Notes: a model not told the origin generated them from the letters alone. 64,000 nucleotides of DNA from SHZI01 sp964384525 (GCA_964384525.1 CAYLKO010000001.1:53525-117524); one strand, 5' to 3'; counted from the first letter of the stretch, positions 43,837 through 53,502 are shown. Numbers and translations are program-made.

Positions 43837-45438
43837 ATGAACATGGCAAGCAAGCGCACCACCCGCAACTACTTCGAGCCGCAGCGGCATCCGGACCATC
43901 CGCGGCCGATCACCCGGCGGCAGCTCATCGCCCAGGGATTCCGGGCCGGTACCGCGTCGGTGGTCGGCGCCGGGGTTTTCAGCCTGTTCGCCAACCCGCG
44001 GGCAGCCTATGCGGCGCTGGCGCCGGATCTGGAAGCACTGAAGGCGCAGTGCGGAATTGCGACCCAGGGCGCGGGCAAGATCCCGTTCATCTGTTTCGAC
44101 CTGGCGGGCGGCGCCAACATGGCCGGCTCCAATGTTCTGGTTGGTGGCGCCGGGGGACAGCTCGATTTCCTGTCGACGGCCGGCTACAACACCATGGGGC
44201 TGCCGGGCGACATGATCCCGCCGGTGGTCAGCGCGATTACCCAGCAGGACCATATCGACCAGACCCTGGGGCTCGCCTTTCACAGCGACAGCGCCTTCCT
44301 CCGCGGCATGATGGCCACCATCGCCGGCGGCACGGCGGCCGGCATCAATGGCGCGGTGATTCCCGCCCGCTCCGAGAACGACACCGGCAACAATCCCCAC
44401 AACCCGATGTACGGCATCGCCCGCGCCGGCGCCAAGGGCTCGCTGCTCGGCCTGGTCGGGTCGCGCAACTCCGATTCCGGTGGCAACTCGATGGCGCCCA
44501 TCATGATGCTCAACGCCGAAGACCGGCCCACCAAGGTGGACAGGCCGAGCGATGTCACCGGTCTCGTGGATACCGGGGCGCTGGTCGGGCTGTTGAGCCA
44601 GACCGATGCGGTGAAGGTCATGGAGTCGATCGAGCGCATCAGCGACATGAAGCTGCGGCGGGTGGATACGCGGCTGACCATCACCCAGGACGAGGTGCTG
44701 AAGGATCTGGTGAACTGCGGCTATGTGAAGTCGGCCGACATCGCCGATCGATTCGGCAACCCGGCGAGCCTCAATCCATCGATCGATCCCGAGATCGTCG
44801 GGCCGGGTGGCGTGTTCACCCAGGCCGAGTTCGACAACGATGCCGAGTTCCGCAAGACGGCGGCCGTGATGAAACTGGTCATCAACGGCTATGCCGGCGC
44901 CGGCACCATCACCATGGGCGGCTACGATTACCACGGCGGCCGGCGTGCCGAAGGCGAGGTCAAGGACTTCCGGGCGGGGCGCTGCATGGGCGCCTGCCTG
45001 GAATATGCGGCCCGTGTCGGTGTCCCGCTCATGATGTATGTCTTCAGCGACGGCTCGGTTTCCAGCAATGGCACCATCGACAATTCCCCCGATGGCCGCG
45101 GCAAGGGCGAATGGACCAGCGACAACCAGGCCACGGCCGCCTCCTTCTTCCTGGTCTACAACCCGGGCGGACGACCCACGCTGATGGGCGGTACAGCCGA
45201 ACAGCAGGCGCGCCACCAGCAGCTCGGCTACTTCCGCAGCGACGGCTCGGTGGAAACCGCCGCCACGCCGGCCGCCAACAACGTGAATCTGCTGGTGGAA
45301 ACCGTGATCCTCAATTACCTGGCACTGCATGGCGAACAGGGCAATTTCCCGGCGCTGTTCCCGGGCAACGGTCTGGGAGCCACGACGCTGAGCGATTCGC
45401 TGACGGCCTTCGCGCCGATCGTCAACGGGACGATCTGA
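43837..45438 (+). CDS. Tat-exported DUF1501 protein
   Basis: 533 residues with a twin-arginine signal (PITRRQLIAQGFRAG, hydrophobic to AYAAL) and a DUF1501 sulfatase-like core: ICFDLAGGANMAGS, LGLAFHSDSAFLRGMMA and the conserved metal-region motif GGYDYHGG near residue 365. DUF1501 proteins are typically encoded after cytochrome PSD-type proteins, as here. The enzymatic role is unproven. AAGGG precedes ATG 43837. It lies 29 bp after the LamG cytochrome gene. Confidence 0.88.
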   Translation: MNMASKRTTRNYFEPQRHPDHPRPITRRQLIAQGFRAGTASVVGAGVFSLFANPRAAYAALAPDLEALKAQCGIATQGAGKIPFICFDLAGGANMAGSNVLVGGAGGQLDFLSTAGYNTMGLPGDMIPPVVSAITQQDHIDQTLGLAFHSDSAFLRGMMATIAGGTAAGINGAVIPARSENDTGNNPHNPMYGIARAGAKGSLLGLVGSRNSDSGGNSMAPIMMLNAEDRPTKVDRPSDVTGLVDTGALVGLLSQTDAVKVMESIERISDMKLRRVDTRLTITQDEVLKDLVNCGYVKSADIADRFGNPASLNPSIDPEIVGPGGVFTQAEFDNDAEFRKTAAVMKLVINGYAGAGTITMGGYDYHGGRRAEGEVKDFRAGRCMGACLEYAARVGVPLMMYVFSDGSVSSNGTIDNSPDGRGKGEWTSDNQATAASFFLVYNPGGRPTLMGGTAEQQARHQQLGYFRSDGSVETAATPAANNVNLLVETVILNYLALHGEQGNFPALFPGNGLGATTLSDSLTAFAPIVNGTI

Positions 45439-45499
45439 TACCCGGCACGGTTGCGGCACCGGCGGACGATGGTGACAGCCCGATGTCATAATCGCCGCC

Positions 45500-46870
45500 A
45501 TGTCCGGATCGTCGTTCACTGCCCTGCTCGCCTGTCCCCGCTGTGAAGCGGGGCTGCGCGAATTTCCGGACCACGGCTTTGGTTGCAGCACCTGCGGTCT
45601 GAGGTTCCCGGCCCTGGACGGCATCCCCTGCCTGTTCGCAGAGCCTGCCGCCACGCTGGTGGAATGGCGGCAGCGCTGGCACTACGCGGTTGAAAAGCTG
45701 CGCCACGAAGCACAGCAACTGCGGACCGAACTGAACAACCCCCGCCTCCGGCCCCTGACGCGGGAACGGCTCACGCTGATGGCCGATGCCTGCGCCGATC
45801 AGGCCAGCCGGCTGAACACGCTGCTGGCGCCGCTCGAGCTGCAGGCTTCACAGGCAGCGCTGGCAACCCACCAGGCCCTGCAAACCCGCCTGCCGCTGGA
45901 CCAGGGCCTGACCACCTACTACCCGAACATCCACCGCGACTGGGTCTGGGGTGACGGGGAGAATGCAGCTTCTCTGGCGCTGGTGGCCGAGGCGATCGGC
46001 GATCGCGCACCGGACAACCTCATCGTGCTCGGCGCCGGCGCCGGTCGTCTTGCCTACGACCTGCATCAGCAGTTCCGGCCAGCCGTCACCATGGCACTGG
46101 ACTTCAATCCGCTGCTGGCGTTGATTGCCCGGCGGGCGGCAGCCGGCGTGGGCACCGGTTTGTGGGAATTTCCCATTGCCCCGCGCTCGCTGGCCGATCA
46201 TGCCCTGCTGCGCACCCTGGTCGCGCCGGCACCGGCGGCCGAGGGCTTTCATGTGGTGCTGGCCGATGCGGTGCAGCCGCCGCTGCTGTCGGGCCGGGCC
46301 GATGTCGTCGTCACGCCGTGGATCGTCGACATCCTGCCGGGCGACTTTCGCGCGCTGGCAGCCCGCATCAATGGGCTCCTCAAACCGGATGGCCTCTGGA
46401 TCAGCTTTGGCTCACTGGCTTTCGCCCAACCGGAGGCCGCCAGTCGTTACAGTCTCGAAGAAGTCCTGGCGATCGTGATGGACGCCGGCTTCACCGAGCC
46501 CGCCGTGCGCGAGGACGAAATTCCCTACCTGTGTTCGCCCGCCAGCCGGCACGGGCGCCGCGAGCTGGTGGTGACGATCGGTGCCCGCAAGACCGCCACG
46601 GTGTCCCGGCCACCGCGACACCAGGCCCTCCCGGACTGGCTGATCAACGGCACCCAGCCGGTGCCGCTGTTGCCGTCGTTTCAGCTGCAGGCCATGACCA
46701 CGCGGATCTACGGGTTCATCATGGGCCTGATCGATGGTCGCCGGTCGGTCGGTGACATGGCGAAACTGCTGGCAGACCAGCGCCTGATGACGCGCGAAGA
46801 AGCCGAGCCTGCCGTGCGCAACTTCCTGACCCGGATGTACCAGGACAGCCAGCGACCACCCGGTTTCTGA
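45500..46870 (+). CDS. Class I methyltransferase with N-terminal zinc ribbon
   Basis: 456 residues. An N-terminal zinc-ribbon (CPRC about 12-15 and CSTC about 29-32, Trm112-like) is followed by a helical linker (about 55-140), YYPNIHRDWVWGDGEN and a SAM-binding VLGAGAGRLAYDL, then a conserved VTPWIVDILPGDF strand. The C-terminal 70 residues (IDGRRSVGDMAKLLADQRLM) look PqqD-like. The order resembles carnosine N-methyltransferase-like (N2227-type) enzymes. Substrate unknown. It converges on the histidine kinase gene, one base apart. Confidence 0.8.
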   Translation: MSGSSFTALLACPRCEAGLREFPDHGFGCSTCGLRFPALDGIPCLFAEPAATLVEWRQRWHYAVEKLRHEAQQLRTELNNPRLRPLTRERLTLMADACADQASRLNTLLAPLELQASQAALATHQALQTRLPLDQGLTTYYPNIHRDWVWGDGENAASLALVAEAIGDRAPDNLIVLGAGAGRLAYDLHQQFRPAVTMALDFNPLLALIARRAAAGVGTGLWEFPIAPRSLADHALLRTLVAPAPAAEGFHVVLADAVQPPLLSGRADVVVTPWIVDILPGDFRALAARINGLLKPDGLWISFGSLAFAQPEAASRYSLEEVLAIVMDAGFTEPAVREDEIPYLCSPASRHGRRELVVTIGARKTATVSRPPRHQALPDWLINGTQPVPLLPSFQLQAMTTRIYGFIMGLIDGRRSVGDMAKLLADQRLMTREEAEPAVRNFLTRMYQDSQRPPGF

Positions 46871-46871
46871 A

Positions 46872-48227
46872 TCAGGGCAGTCGGACGGTGATGCTCGCGC
46901 CGCCCGCAGCGGCGCGATCGATGTGCAACTCGCCGTGGTAGAGCCCGACGATTTCCCGCACGACGGCCAATCCAATCCCCTGGCCTGGCACGTCACCACG
47001 CTGATCGGCGCGGATGCCCCGATGCAGAACCGCCTCCCGCTGATCATCGGGAATGCCGGGTCCATCGTCTTCCACGCGGACCAGCAGCCCATCGCCGGCT
47101 TCACCGGCTTCAACCGTGACCACGATCCGGCTCCGACACCACTTCCAGGCGTTGTCGAGCAGATTGCCGAGGATCTCGTACAGGTCACCGAGTTCTGCCG
47201 GATACCTGGCATCCCCGGGGACATTCAGCGTGCAGTCGACGGCCCGGTCGCGATGAATCTTGCGCAGGCTGGTCACCAGCTCCTGCAACACCGGCAGCAC
47301 CGCCACCGGCTGCGCCGCCACACTGCGCGGCCCCATCACCGCTGCCCGCTTCAACTGGTAGTCGATGACTCCCTGCATCCGGTCGACCTGTCCCGTGATC
47401 AGCGCACGATCCGGGGTGCTGGCGCCGATTTCCGTGCGCAACACGGCCAGCGGGGTTTTCAGGCTGTGCGCCAGGTCATCCATCGTTGTCCGGTAGCGTT
47501 CCATGCGCTGGCGCTCGGAGCGCAACAACACGTTGATACCCCGCCCCACACCCTCGAGCTCACGGGGATACTCATCACTCAGCGCCTCGCGCCCGCCCTT
47601 TTCGATGGCGGCGATTTCCGCCGACATGCGCCGCAGGGGTTGAAGGCCAAAGCGGATGGCCAGCCACAGCGCAAACAGAAGCACCAGCATCACGCCGGAA
47701 AACCAGCCGAAGAGCTGGCGGCGAAACTGCATGAGCTGGCGATTCGAAGCGGCCAGATCGGCGGCCACGAACACCTGGAAGGCCGGCGTCGCCGACGGCC
47801 CCAGCTCCCAGTTGATGGCCACACCCAGCATCAGGGCGCGCGTGCCGTCGGCCAGACTCTCCCGCAACAAGGTGCGCTGCCCGGCATTGAGCGTGGTGCC
47901 ACTGGCCAGGTCCAGACCCACGGCCGAGGGCGAGCGCCACAACGGCAGGCCGGCCGCATCGAGGATCTCGGCATACAAACCCGAGCCGGGATTGCCCAGG
48001 CGCGGATCGAGCAGGCGCTGGGGGACCGTCAGGTTGCCGACCTCATCGGGCTCGACGCCGCCGATCAGCGCGGTCACCTGCGTATCCAGTTGATCGATGA
48101 GCGCCTCGTCGGCACTGCGCTGGAAGACCAGATCGAGAACGGCGATCGTGATGCCGAAGGCTGCCACCAGCATGACGGCGGTGATGATCAGCAACCGCCG
48201 GCTCAGTGAGCCGCGCCGACTCGTCAT
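46872..48227 (-). CDS. PhoQ-like sensor histidine kinase
   Basis: 451 residues: TM at about 12-33, a periplasmic sensor of about 120 residues, second TM about 170-190, HAMP, then a PhoQ-like HisKA box DDLAHSLKTPLAVLRTEIG and a HATPase with NLLDNAWKWC, EDDGPGIPDDQR and GQGIGLAVVREI. It lies 26 bp after the response regulator gene and is expressed from the same unit. PhoQ-type sensors respond to divalent cations or antimicrobial peptides; the signal here is unknown. Confidence 0.92.
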   Translation of the reverse strand: MTSRRGSLSRRLLIITAVMLVAAFGITIAVLDLVFQRSADEALIDQLDTQVTALIGGVEPDEVGNLTVPQRLLDPRLGNPGSGLYAEILDAAGLPLWRSPSAVGLDLASGTTLNAGQRTLLRESLADGTRALMLGVAINWELGPSATPAFQVFVAADLAASNRQLMQFRRQLFGWFSGVMLVLLFALWLAIRFGLQPLRRMSAEIAAIEKGGREALSDEYPRELEGVGRGINVLLRSERQRMERYRTTMDDLAHSLKTPLAVLRTEIGASTPDRALITGQVDRMQGVIDYQLKRAAVMGPRSVAAQPVAVLPVLQELVTSLRKIHRDRAVDCTLNVPGDARYPAELGDLYEILGNLLDNAWKWCRSRIVVTVEAGEAGDGLLVRVEDDGPGIPDDQREAVLHRGIRADQRGDVPGQGIGLAVVREIVGLYHGELHIDRAAAGGASITVRLP

Positions 48228-48253
48228 GGTCGGCGGACCATCGCTGGCCTGCC

Positions 48254-48997
48254 TCAGACGGGATTCCGGGGCCCGTGATCCCCGAACCCCGGATGCGACG
48301 CTTCGGGTTCCGCCAGATCAGGCTCCGGCGGGCGCGGCATCCGGTAGCCCTGCCCGCGCACGGTTTCGATCAGCCCGAGCGCCCGATCCGGGTCGAGCTT
48401 TTTCCGCAGGCGGGTCAACAACACTTCCACCACGTTGCTGTCGCGTTCGAAGTCCTGATCGTACAACTGGTCGGTGAGCTCCTGTTTGCTCACCACCCGG
48501 CCGGCGCGCATCACCAGCATCTCGAGCAGCCGGTACTCGTAGGCGGTCAGGGCAACCACCTGGCCCCGCACCCGCACCTCGCGCGCCTGCGTATGCATCT
48601 CCAGGACACCGGCGCGCAGCACGGGCTGGGCCTGGCCGGCGGTCCGGCGGAGCAAGGCGTTGATCCGCGCCTTCAATTCATCGAGATTGAAGGGCTTGAC
48701 CACGTAGTCATCGGCACCCGCATTGAGGCCGTTGACCTTGTCCTGCCAGTGCTCCCGCGCCGTGAGGATCAAGATCGGAAATTCGCAGCCACTGGCCCGG
48801 AGGCTCGTCACCAGCTCCACGCCGGAACGATCCGGCAGGCCGAGATCCACGATGCCGAGCTGCACGGCGAACTCGGCGGCAAAGTACTCCGCTTCGGCCG
48901 CCGTCGAGGCTTCGTCCACCACGAAACCGGCAGCCCGGAGGTTCGTGGCCAGCGAGTGGCGCAGGTCCGCATCATCTTCGACGATCAACAAGCGCAT
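48254..48997 (-). CDS. PhoP/QseB-like response regulator
   Basis: 247 residues with a receiver domain (Asp51 in IVDLGLPDRSG, Lys in YVVKPFNLDEL) and an OmpR-type winged helix ending with VVEVLLTRLRKKLDPD and VRGQGYRMPRP. The C-terminal 20 residues after MPRP are extra and charged. It is preceded by a PepSY-domain gene, an arrangement typical of PhoP/PmrA-type envelope-stress systems. Confidence 0.93.
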   Translation of the reverse strand: MRLLIVEDDADLRHSLATNLRAAGFVVDEASTAAEAEYFAAEFAVQLGIVDLGLPDRSGVELVTSLRASGCEFPILILTAREHWQDKVNGLNAGADDYVVKPFNLDELKARINALLRRTAGQAQPVLRAGVLEMHTQAREVRVRGQVVALTAYEYRLLEMLVMRAGRVVSKQELTDQLYDQDFERDSNVVEVLLTRLRKKLDPDRALGLIETVRGQGYRMPRPPEPDLAEPEASHPGFGDHGPRNPV

Positions 48998-49024
48998 GGT
49001 GGCTTCCTCCGGACATGATCCCGG

Positions 49025-49318
49025 TCAGCGAATGGCACCGGTAAGGGCATCGACCTGGTACTCGCGCAGCCGCCCGTTCGGTGTCAGCACCCGGATCCGG
49101 TAGAAGACAGTAGCACCATCGGCGTTGCGGTCAACGCGGATGACCTTGCCCTTGGTGCGCTGGCGCACCAGCGTGACGGCTTCGTCCCGGGAAATGCCAT
49201 CGGCCGCCAGGTCTTCACCGGCGTGCAGCGGCGCCATGAATGCAGCCAGGGAAAACACCAGCAACAAAATCACGCAACGGGCAGCGGCAACGGCGCGACG
49301 ACAGACACTGGGGTTCAT
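49025..49318 (-). CDS. Secreted PepSY-domain protein
   Basis: 97 residues: signal peptide (CVILLLVFSLAAFMAPLHAG) then one PepSY domain (GISRDEAVTLVRQRTKGKVIRVDR, YRIRVLTPNGRLREYQVDALTGAI). Single PepSY proteins are thought to inhibit or sense periplasmic peptidases and are often encoded with PhoPQ-type systems, as here: it lies 27 bp ahead of the response regulator. The start may be ATG 49318 or 49327; neither has a clear ribosome site. Confidence 0.9.
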   Translation of the reverse strand: MNPSVCRRAVAAARCVILLLVFSLAAFMAPLHAGEDLAADGISRDEAVTLVRQRTKGKVIRVDRNADGATVFYRIRVLTPNGRLREYQVDALTGAIR

Positions 49319-49381
49319 GGAGGGCATTGTTGGCGGTGCGTGGCGAGGGAACAACAACGGCCCACTATCCGGCCACCGTGC

Positions 49382-50245
49382 TTAACCCATCCTGAAGTTT
49401 TCCGGCCGTTTCCGGGCCAGGGCGCGGGCCTTGGTGCCGATTGGCCAGCGCGCCAGCAGCCAGTTGGCCAGGGGTTTCTTCGAGTAGGTCTCCCAACGGC
49501 CGAGTTCAAAGCCGGTTCGCGCCAGCAAGGCAGTGAAGGACTGATGTGAATACTCGCAGGCGTGCCCGGCGGCGAAATCGGCCGGAAAGTTGCGCTTGTG
49601 CAGGCCGGAGCGCTCGCTGAAGCGCACCCAGCGCTTGCTCAAGCCCTCGATGTTCGGCATCTCGGCGAGAAACCAGCCGCCCGGCCGCAACAGCGCACTG
49701 ATCTTCGTCATCGCCAGGATCGGATCCGGCAGATGCTCGAGCACATGGCGCAGGCTGACGACATCAAAGGCCTCAACCTCGGCAGGCGAGATCGCCATGT
49801 TCAGGAAGTCATCCGTCCGGACTTCACAGCCGACCCGCTCAGCCGCAAAGGCCGCCATCCCGGCCGACAGTTCCAGACCCTTGACCTGCCAGCCGGCCTG
49901 CTTCGCCTTCAAGAGCAGGCGGCCATTGCCGCAACCGATATCCAGCAATCGGCCGGGCACCGGCACATGCCGGCTCAAAAAGCGGAAGGCCTGGTCGTTG
50001 TCGCGATTGCCCGGCATCCGGTCATCGGCTGGATCAATCAGCACATGCGTGTACTGCTCCTGCTCCAGGCCGCCCGACAAGTCGTAGTTGACCAGCCCGC
50101 AATCCGGGCACTTGTAGTAGCGACATTGCTGGTCCCGGCCCAGTGCGTAATGGAAGTACAGCCCGCCAGCACCACACAGGCGACAGGTGAATGCCGGCGA
50201 TTCGGCAGCTACCACTGCTGCCGCCACTCCATGTAGACATGCCAA
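49382..50245 (-). CDS. Class I SAM methyltransferase with N-terminal zinc site
   Basis: Up to 287 residues: a Cys4 zinc-ribbon (CRLCGAGG, CPDCGL), the methyltransferase motif LLDIGCGNGRLLLKAKQ near residue 100, VVSLRHVLEHLPDPILAM and a typical LRPGGWFLAEMPN strand. The closing part matches glycan-associated methyltransferases found beside exopolysaccharide genes. It overlaps the Wzi-like gene by 37 bp if ATG 50245 is used; GTG 50215 would reduce this to 7 bp and follows a GGAG. It may methylate a sugar or lipid of the capsule pathway. Confidence 0.82.
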   Translation of the reverse strand: MACLHGVAAAVVAAESPAFTCRLCGAGGLYFHYALGRDQQCRYYKCPDCGLVNYDLSGGLEQEQYTHVLIDPADDRMPGNRDNDQAFRFLSRHVPVPGRLLDIGCGNGRLLLKAKQAGWQVKGLELSAGMAAFAAERVGCEVRTDDFLNMAISPAEVEAFDVVSLRHVLEHLPDPILAMTKISALLRPGGWFLAEMPNIEGLSKRWVRFSERSGLHKRNFPADFAAGHACEYSHQSFTALLARTGFELGRWETYSKKPLANWLLARWPIGTKARALARKRPENFRMG

Positions 50246-51675
50246 TCCTGGTCCGTGCGATCAGTGCTCGGGGTTTTGCGCCACTCCAGATCCACGCCGA
50301 CACGCAGGGTGCCGGGCCCCAGGTTCCGGGCCCGCAGCAGATCGGCGCTGCGGTATTCCTGCTTGACCGGCGTGAGGGTGTTGGCGGAATCCGGTGGCCC
50401 CTCGCGATTCAGGTCGCCGGTTTTGAGGGTCAGGGCCCAGCTCGCATCGTGACTGTCATTCAGCAGCAGGCCCAGGGTCCAGATTTTGGAGTCGTTGTCG
50501 GCCGTATGGCCGATGGCGCGGCCGCGGTAGCGCACCCCGGTGGAATAAACGGGATGATCGTAGGCGCAGTTCGCCGAACCGTTGTTGGTCATATTGCCGC
50601 CGCAAAGCGTATCGTACACTTCCAGATAGCCACGCAGATTGCCGAGATTCCCCAGGGATGCCCAGCTCTCGAGGCCGAACTGGGTCAGAAACAGCGCTGG
50701 CCTAAAGTTCTGCTCGTCTTCGCCGATGCGCTGCGTGTAGCTCGCCAGGGGAACACCCCATTGCGCCGCATTCAGGCGGATATCGTAACCACCGAGCTGA
50801 TTGCCGGGTTCACTTTCCGGGCTGACATTCTGCCCGGCGTTGTCGTGCCCGAGGAGCAGATCCTTGAAGGTGCCAAAACCGCACGGGCGACCGCTGCCGC
50901 ACCACATCGCCGTGCGCGCCAGTCCGATCTCCAGAAAACGTGCCGGGCGTAGCGTGGCCCGCATGCCGAGGAACCGGGCGTTGGGAACGTCGCGATCACT
51001 TTCCAGAAAGCCCCACAGCGCCACGAAGTCCCAGTGGCCGAGCCAGCTGAGCCACGGGGTTTCGAATGGGGCGGTGGAATTCCGGTCGATCGTCAGGGCG
51101 GGAATCGGCCGGGCATTGCTCGACAGGATGAGGCTGGACTGCCAACCGGGCCCCCACCAGCGATCCGTCATGGCGGCCGCCAGCATCCAGTTGCCGAGGG
51201 CCAGCCCCGCGTAGCTGCCGTCCGCCCGCCATTCCTGGCCATCATCGGCGTTGCCCACATACTGGCCCTGCAGGCGCAGCGCCGTGCGCTCGCCGGTCCA
51301 TTCCAGTTGCAGTTCCGCTTCGACAGGCTCGCGCGGGGTTGCCGAAAAATCGCGCAGCGCGCGCGTCTCGCTGCCGGCAGCGAGACGCATGCCGGGGCGC
51401 CACTCACCCGTGCGGCGCGCCTGCCGTGCCTGGCGTTGCACGCGGACCAGCGCTGCCGCCTCGGCGGCTGACAGATTCTCCGGATAGGAAACCCCGGTCG
51501 CCAGAATGTCACCCCAGGACAGCGGCCACTGCGTCACCGGCGAGGTGATGACACCGGCATCCGCGAGCAACTGGATGTCGTTGCGCAAACCGATATCCAC
51601 GGGATCGCTCAACGGACCGGCCGCGCCGGCCAACGGGATGAGCCACAGGGCAAAAGCAGACAGATGAATGCGCAT
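50209..51675 (-). CDS. Wzi-like capsule assembly outer-membrane protein
   Basis: 488 residues. A signal peptide (LSAFALWLIPLAGAAG) leads into DPVDIGLRNDIQLLADAGVI, then an 18-strand barrel: repeated aromatic strands such as LRLQGQYVGNADDGQEWRAD and a terminal WHVYMEWRQQW. The W-P-L-SW-GDI motif near the N-terminus is typical of Wzi, which anchors capsular or group 4 polysaccharide to the outer membrane. It heads the two-gene unit with the overlapping methyltransferase and links to the exopolysaccharide theme of the window start. Confidence 0.85.
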   Translation of the reverse strand: MRIHLSAFALWLIPLAGAAGPLSDPVDIGLRNDIQLLADAGVITSPVTQWPLSWGDILATGVSYPENLSAAEAAALVRVQRQARQARRTGEWRPGMRLAAGSETRALRDFSATPREPVEAELQLEWTGERTALRLQGQYVGNADDGQEWRADGSYAGLALGNWMLAAAMTDRWWGPGWQSSLILSSNARPIPALTIDRNSTAPFETPWLSWLGHWDFVALWGFLESDRDVPNARFLGMRATLRPARFLEIGLARTAMWCGSGRPCGFGTFKDLLLGHDNAGQNVSPESEPGNQLGGYDIRLNAAQWGVPLASYTQRIGEDEQNFRPALFLTQFGLESWASLGNLGNLRGYLEVYDTLCGGNMTNNGSANCAYDHPVYSTGVRYRGRAIGHTADNDSKIWTLGLLLNDSHDASWALTLKTGDLNREGPPDSANTLTPVKQEYRSADLLRARNLGPGTLRVGVDLEWRKTPSTDRTDQDWHVYMEWRQQW

Positions 51676-51776
51676 CCATCGGCATGTTACGAACTCGGCA
51701 CGGCCTGATGCAATGTCGGGACGCAACGAAGCGCTGACTTGGCAACCGGCCACCGCATCGGGCAAGCTTGCACATC

Positions 51777-52427
51777 ATGAAAACACTCAAGCGACTCTTC
51801 GACAACAATCAGCAATGGGCCGAGCGCATCTCCCGGCAGGATCCCGGCTTCTTCGCCCAGCTCGCCGCTCAACAGGGACCCGAATATCTGTGGATCGGCT
51901 GTTCCGACAGCCGGGTGCCCGCCAACCAGATCGTCGGCCTGCTGCCGGGTGAAGTTTTCGTGCACCGGAATGTCAGCAATGTAGTGCTCCATTCCGACCT
52001 CAACTGCCTCTCGGTCCTGCAGTTTGCCGTTGATGTCCTGAAGGTCCGCCATGTCATCGTCTGCGGGCACTATGGCTGCGGCGGTGTCCGCGCGGCCTAC
52101 CAGGGCGATCACCTGGGGCTCGTGGACAACTGGCTCGGCCATGTCCAGGACGTGGCCCGGAGACACCACGCCATGATCGCGAAGATTCCGGAGATGAACG
52201 ACCGCCTGAACCGCCTGTGCGAACTCAACGTCGAGAACCAGGTTGCCAATGTGTGCCATACGACCGTACTGCGGGATGCCTGGGCGCGCGGCCAGCAGGT
52301 GACCGTGCATGGCTGGATCTACGGCCTGGCCGACGGCCTCCTGCATGACCTGGATGTGGGCGGCTCGAAAGCTGCAGAGTTCGAAGACGCCTGGCAGCAG
52401 CGCACCGACGCTTACTTGAAAGCCTGA
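51777..52427 (+). CDS. can: Beta-class carbonic anhydrase
   Basis: 216 residues. Zinc ligands are Cys42 (in WIGCSDSRVP), His98 and Cys101 (VCGHYGCGGV); Asp44 and Arg46 form the catalytic dyad. The N-terminal KRLFDNNQQWAERI and the C-terminal VTVHGWIYGLADGLL match the Can/CynT2 type that supplies bicarbonate for carboxylases and controls CO2/bicarbonate balance. ATG 51777 is used; ATG 51768 would add three residues. Single-gene unit, divergent from the Wzi-like gene. Confidence 0.97.
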   Translation: MKTLKRLFDNNQQWAERISRQDPGFFAQLAAQQGPEYLWIGCSDSRVPANQIVGLLPGEVFVHRNVSNVVLHSDLNCLSVLQFAVDVLKVRHVIVCGHYGCGGVRAAYQGDHLGLVDNWLGHVQDVARRHHAMIAKIPEMNDRLNRLCELNVENQVANVCHTTVLRDAWARGQQVTVHGWIYGLADGLLHDLDVGGSKAAEFEDAWQQRTDAYLKA

Positions 52428-52551
52428 TTTGCTGTAGATTGCGACGCAGGTCGGCACGCCGGTTGATCCGGCGGAGCCACAGGGAATTTGGCGCTCGGGA
52501 AGGTCTCCACCAAGAAGGACCGCGGGCTCTTGGCAGCTTGCAGGAGGCAAC

Positions 52552-53442
52552 ATGGTCCAGAATTTTTCCAGAACTGCCGGTGGTGACACCCGCACATCCA
52601 CGCCACCACATCACCAGGTGCAACCCCGGTGGGTGCCACTGCTGTGCGCAGCCCTTCTCGTCGGGATCAGCAGCGTGGCAACGGCAGCCGACGCCCTGAA
52701 TGACCGGGTCGCGGCGGCCACCGAGGTGCTGCAGGATCTGCAGCGCATTCCGGAGCAGGCCATTCCCCCGAATCTGCTGAACAGCGCCTACGCGGTGGCG
52801 GTGCTGCCGAATGTGGTCAAGGGCGGCTTCATCGTCGGCGGCAGCTATGGCAAGGGCGTGCTGATGGTGCGGCAGCCTGATGGCTCGTGGAGCAATCCGG
52901 CATTCATCAAGCTGACCAAGGTCGGCATCGGCTGGCAGGCGGGCCTGCAGGGCGCCGATCTCGTGCTGGTGTTCAAGAGCCGGCGGGGCGTCGAAAACAT
53001 CGCCCGTGGCACCTTTACCCTGGGCGGCAGCGCCTCGGCATCAGCCGGACCCGTGGGCCGCACCGCTGTCGCCATGACCGATGGCGAATTCAAATCGGAG
53101 ATCTACACCTACGCACGGAGCCGCGGCCTGTTTGCCGGCGTCTCGCTGGATGGCGGCGCGATCACGATCGACAAGGAAGCCAACACCACGTGGTATGGCG
53201 ACGCCGCCAATGGCGATGCCGGGCGGATCTTTGCCGACCAGGGCGTGGCCACACCACCGGCCACACAACCGCTGCTGAGTACCCTGTCTGCCATGGCGCC
53301 GCGCATCGACTGGAAGGAAGCCGGCAAGGCAAATCAGGCCGGGACTTCGGCCGCACCAGCGCCGTCGGCGCCGGCCGAGTCCGGCAGCAAGACCTATCCG
53401 ATCGGCGATGGCACGCAGCCGGCGCCGGAGACGCGCTTCTAG
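52552..53442 (+). CDS. SYLF (YSC84)-domain lipid-binding protein
   Basis: 296 residues. GGAGG lies just before ATG 52552. A long N-terminal lead with a hydrophobic segment (LLCAALLVGISSVATA, about 31-46) precedes the SYLF domain: LNSAYAVAVLPNVVKGGFIVGG, GKGVLMVRQPDGSWSNPAFI, VLVFKSRRGVEN and GLFAGVSLDGGAI. SYLF domains bind phosphoinositides in eukaryotes; in bacteria they are exported and of unclear role. The C-terminus is Ala/Pro/Ser-rich. Confidence 0.92.
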   Translation: MVQNFSRTAGGDTRTSTPPHHQVQPRWVPLLCAALLVGISSVATAADALNDRVAAATEVLQDLQRIPEQAIPPNLLNSAYAVAVLPNVVKGGFIVGGSYGKGVLMVRQPDGSWSNPAFIKLTKVGIGWQAGLQGADLVLVFKSRRGVENIARGTFTLGGSASASAGPVGRTAVAMTDGEFKSEIYTYARSRGLFAGVSLDGGAITIDKEANTTWYGDAANGDAGRIFADQGVATPPATQPLLSTLSAMAPRIDWKEAGKANQAGTSAAPAPSAPAESGSKTYPIGDGTQPAPETRF

Positions 53443-53502
53443 AACAAAGCGCCCTGCCCGTAACCAACACACCGTGAACCGACACACCGTGGATCCCCGA
53501 CC

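Noticed and set aside
42587..45654. Long minus-strand open frames (420 and 729 codons) opposite the LamG cytochrome and DUF1501 genes
   Set aside because: Antisense shadows; composition is Arg/His/Gly-rich with no domain, whereas the plus strand has haem motifs and a Tat signal.
46923..48209. 428-codon plus-strand open frame opposite the PhoQ-like kinase
   Set aside because: His/Gln/Arg-rich shadow with no recognisable domain.
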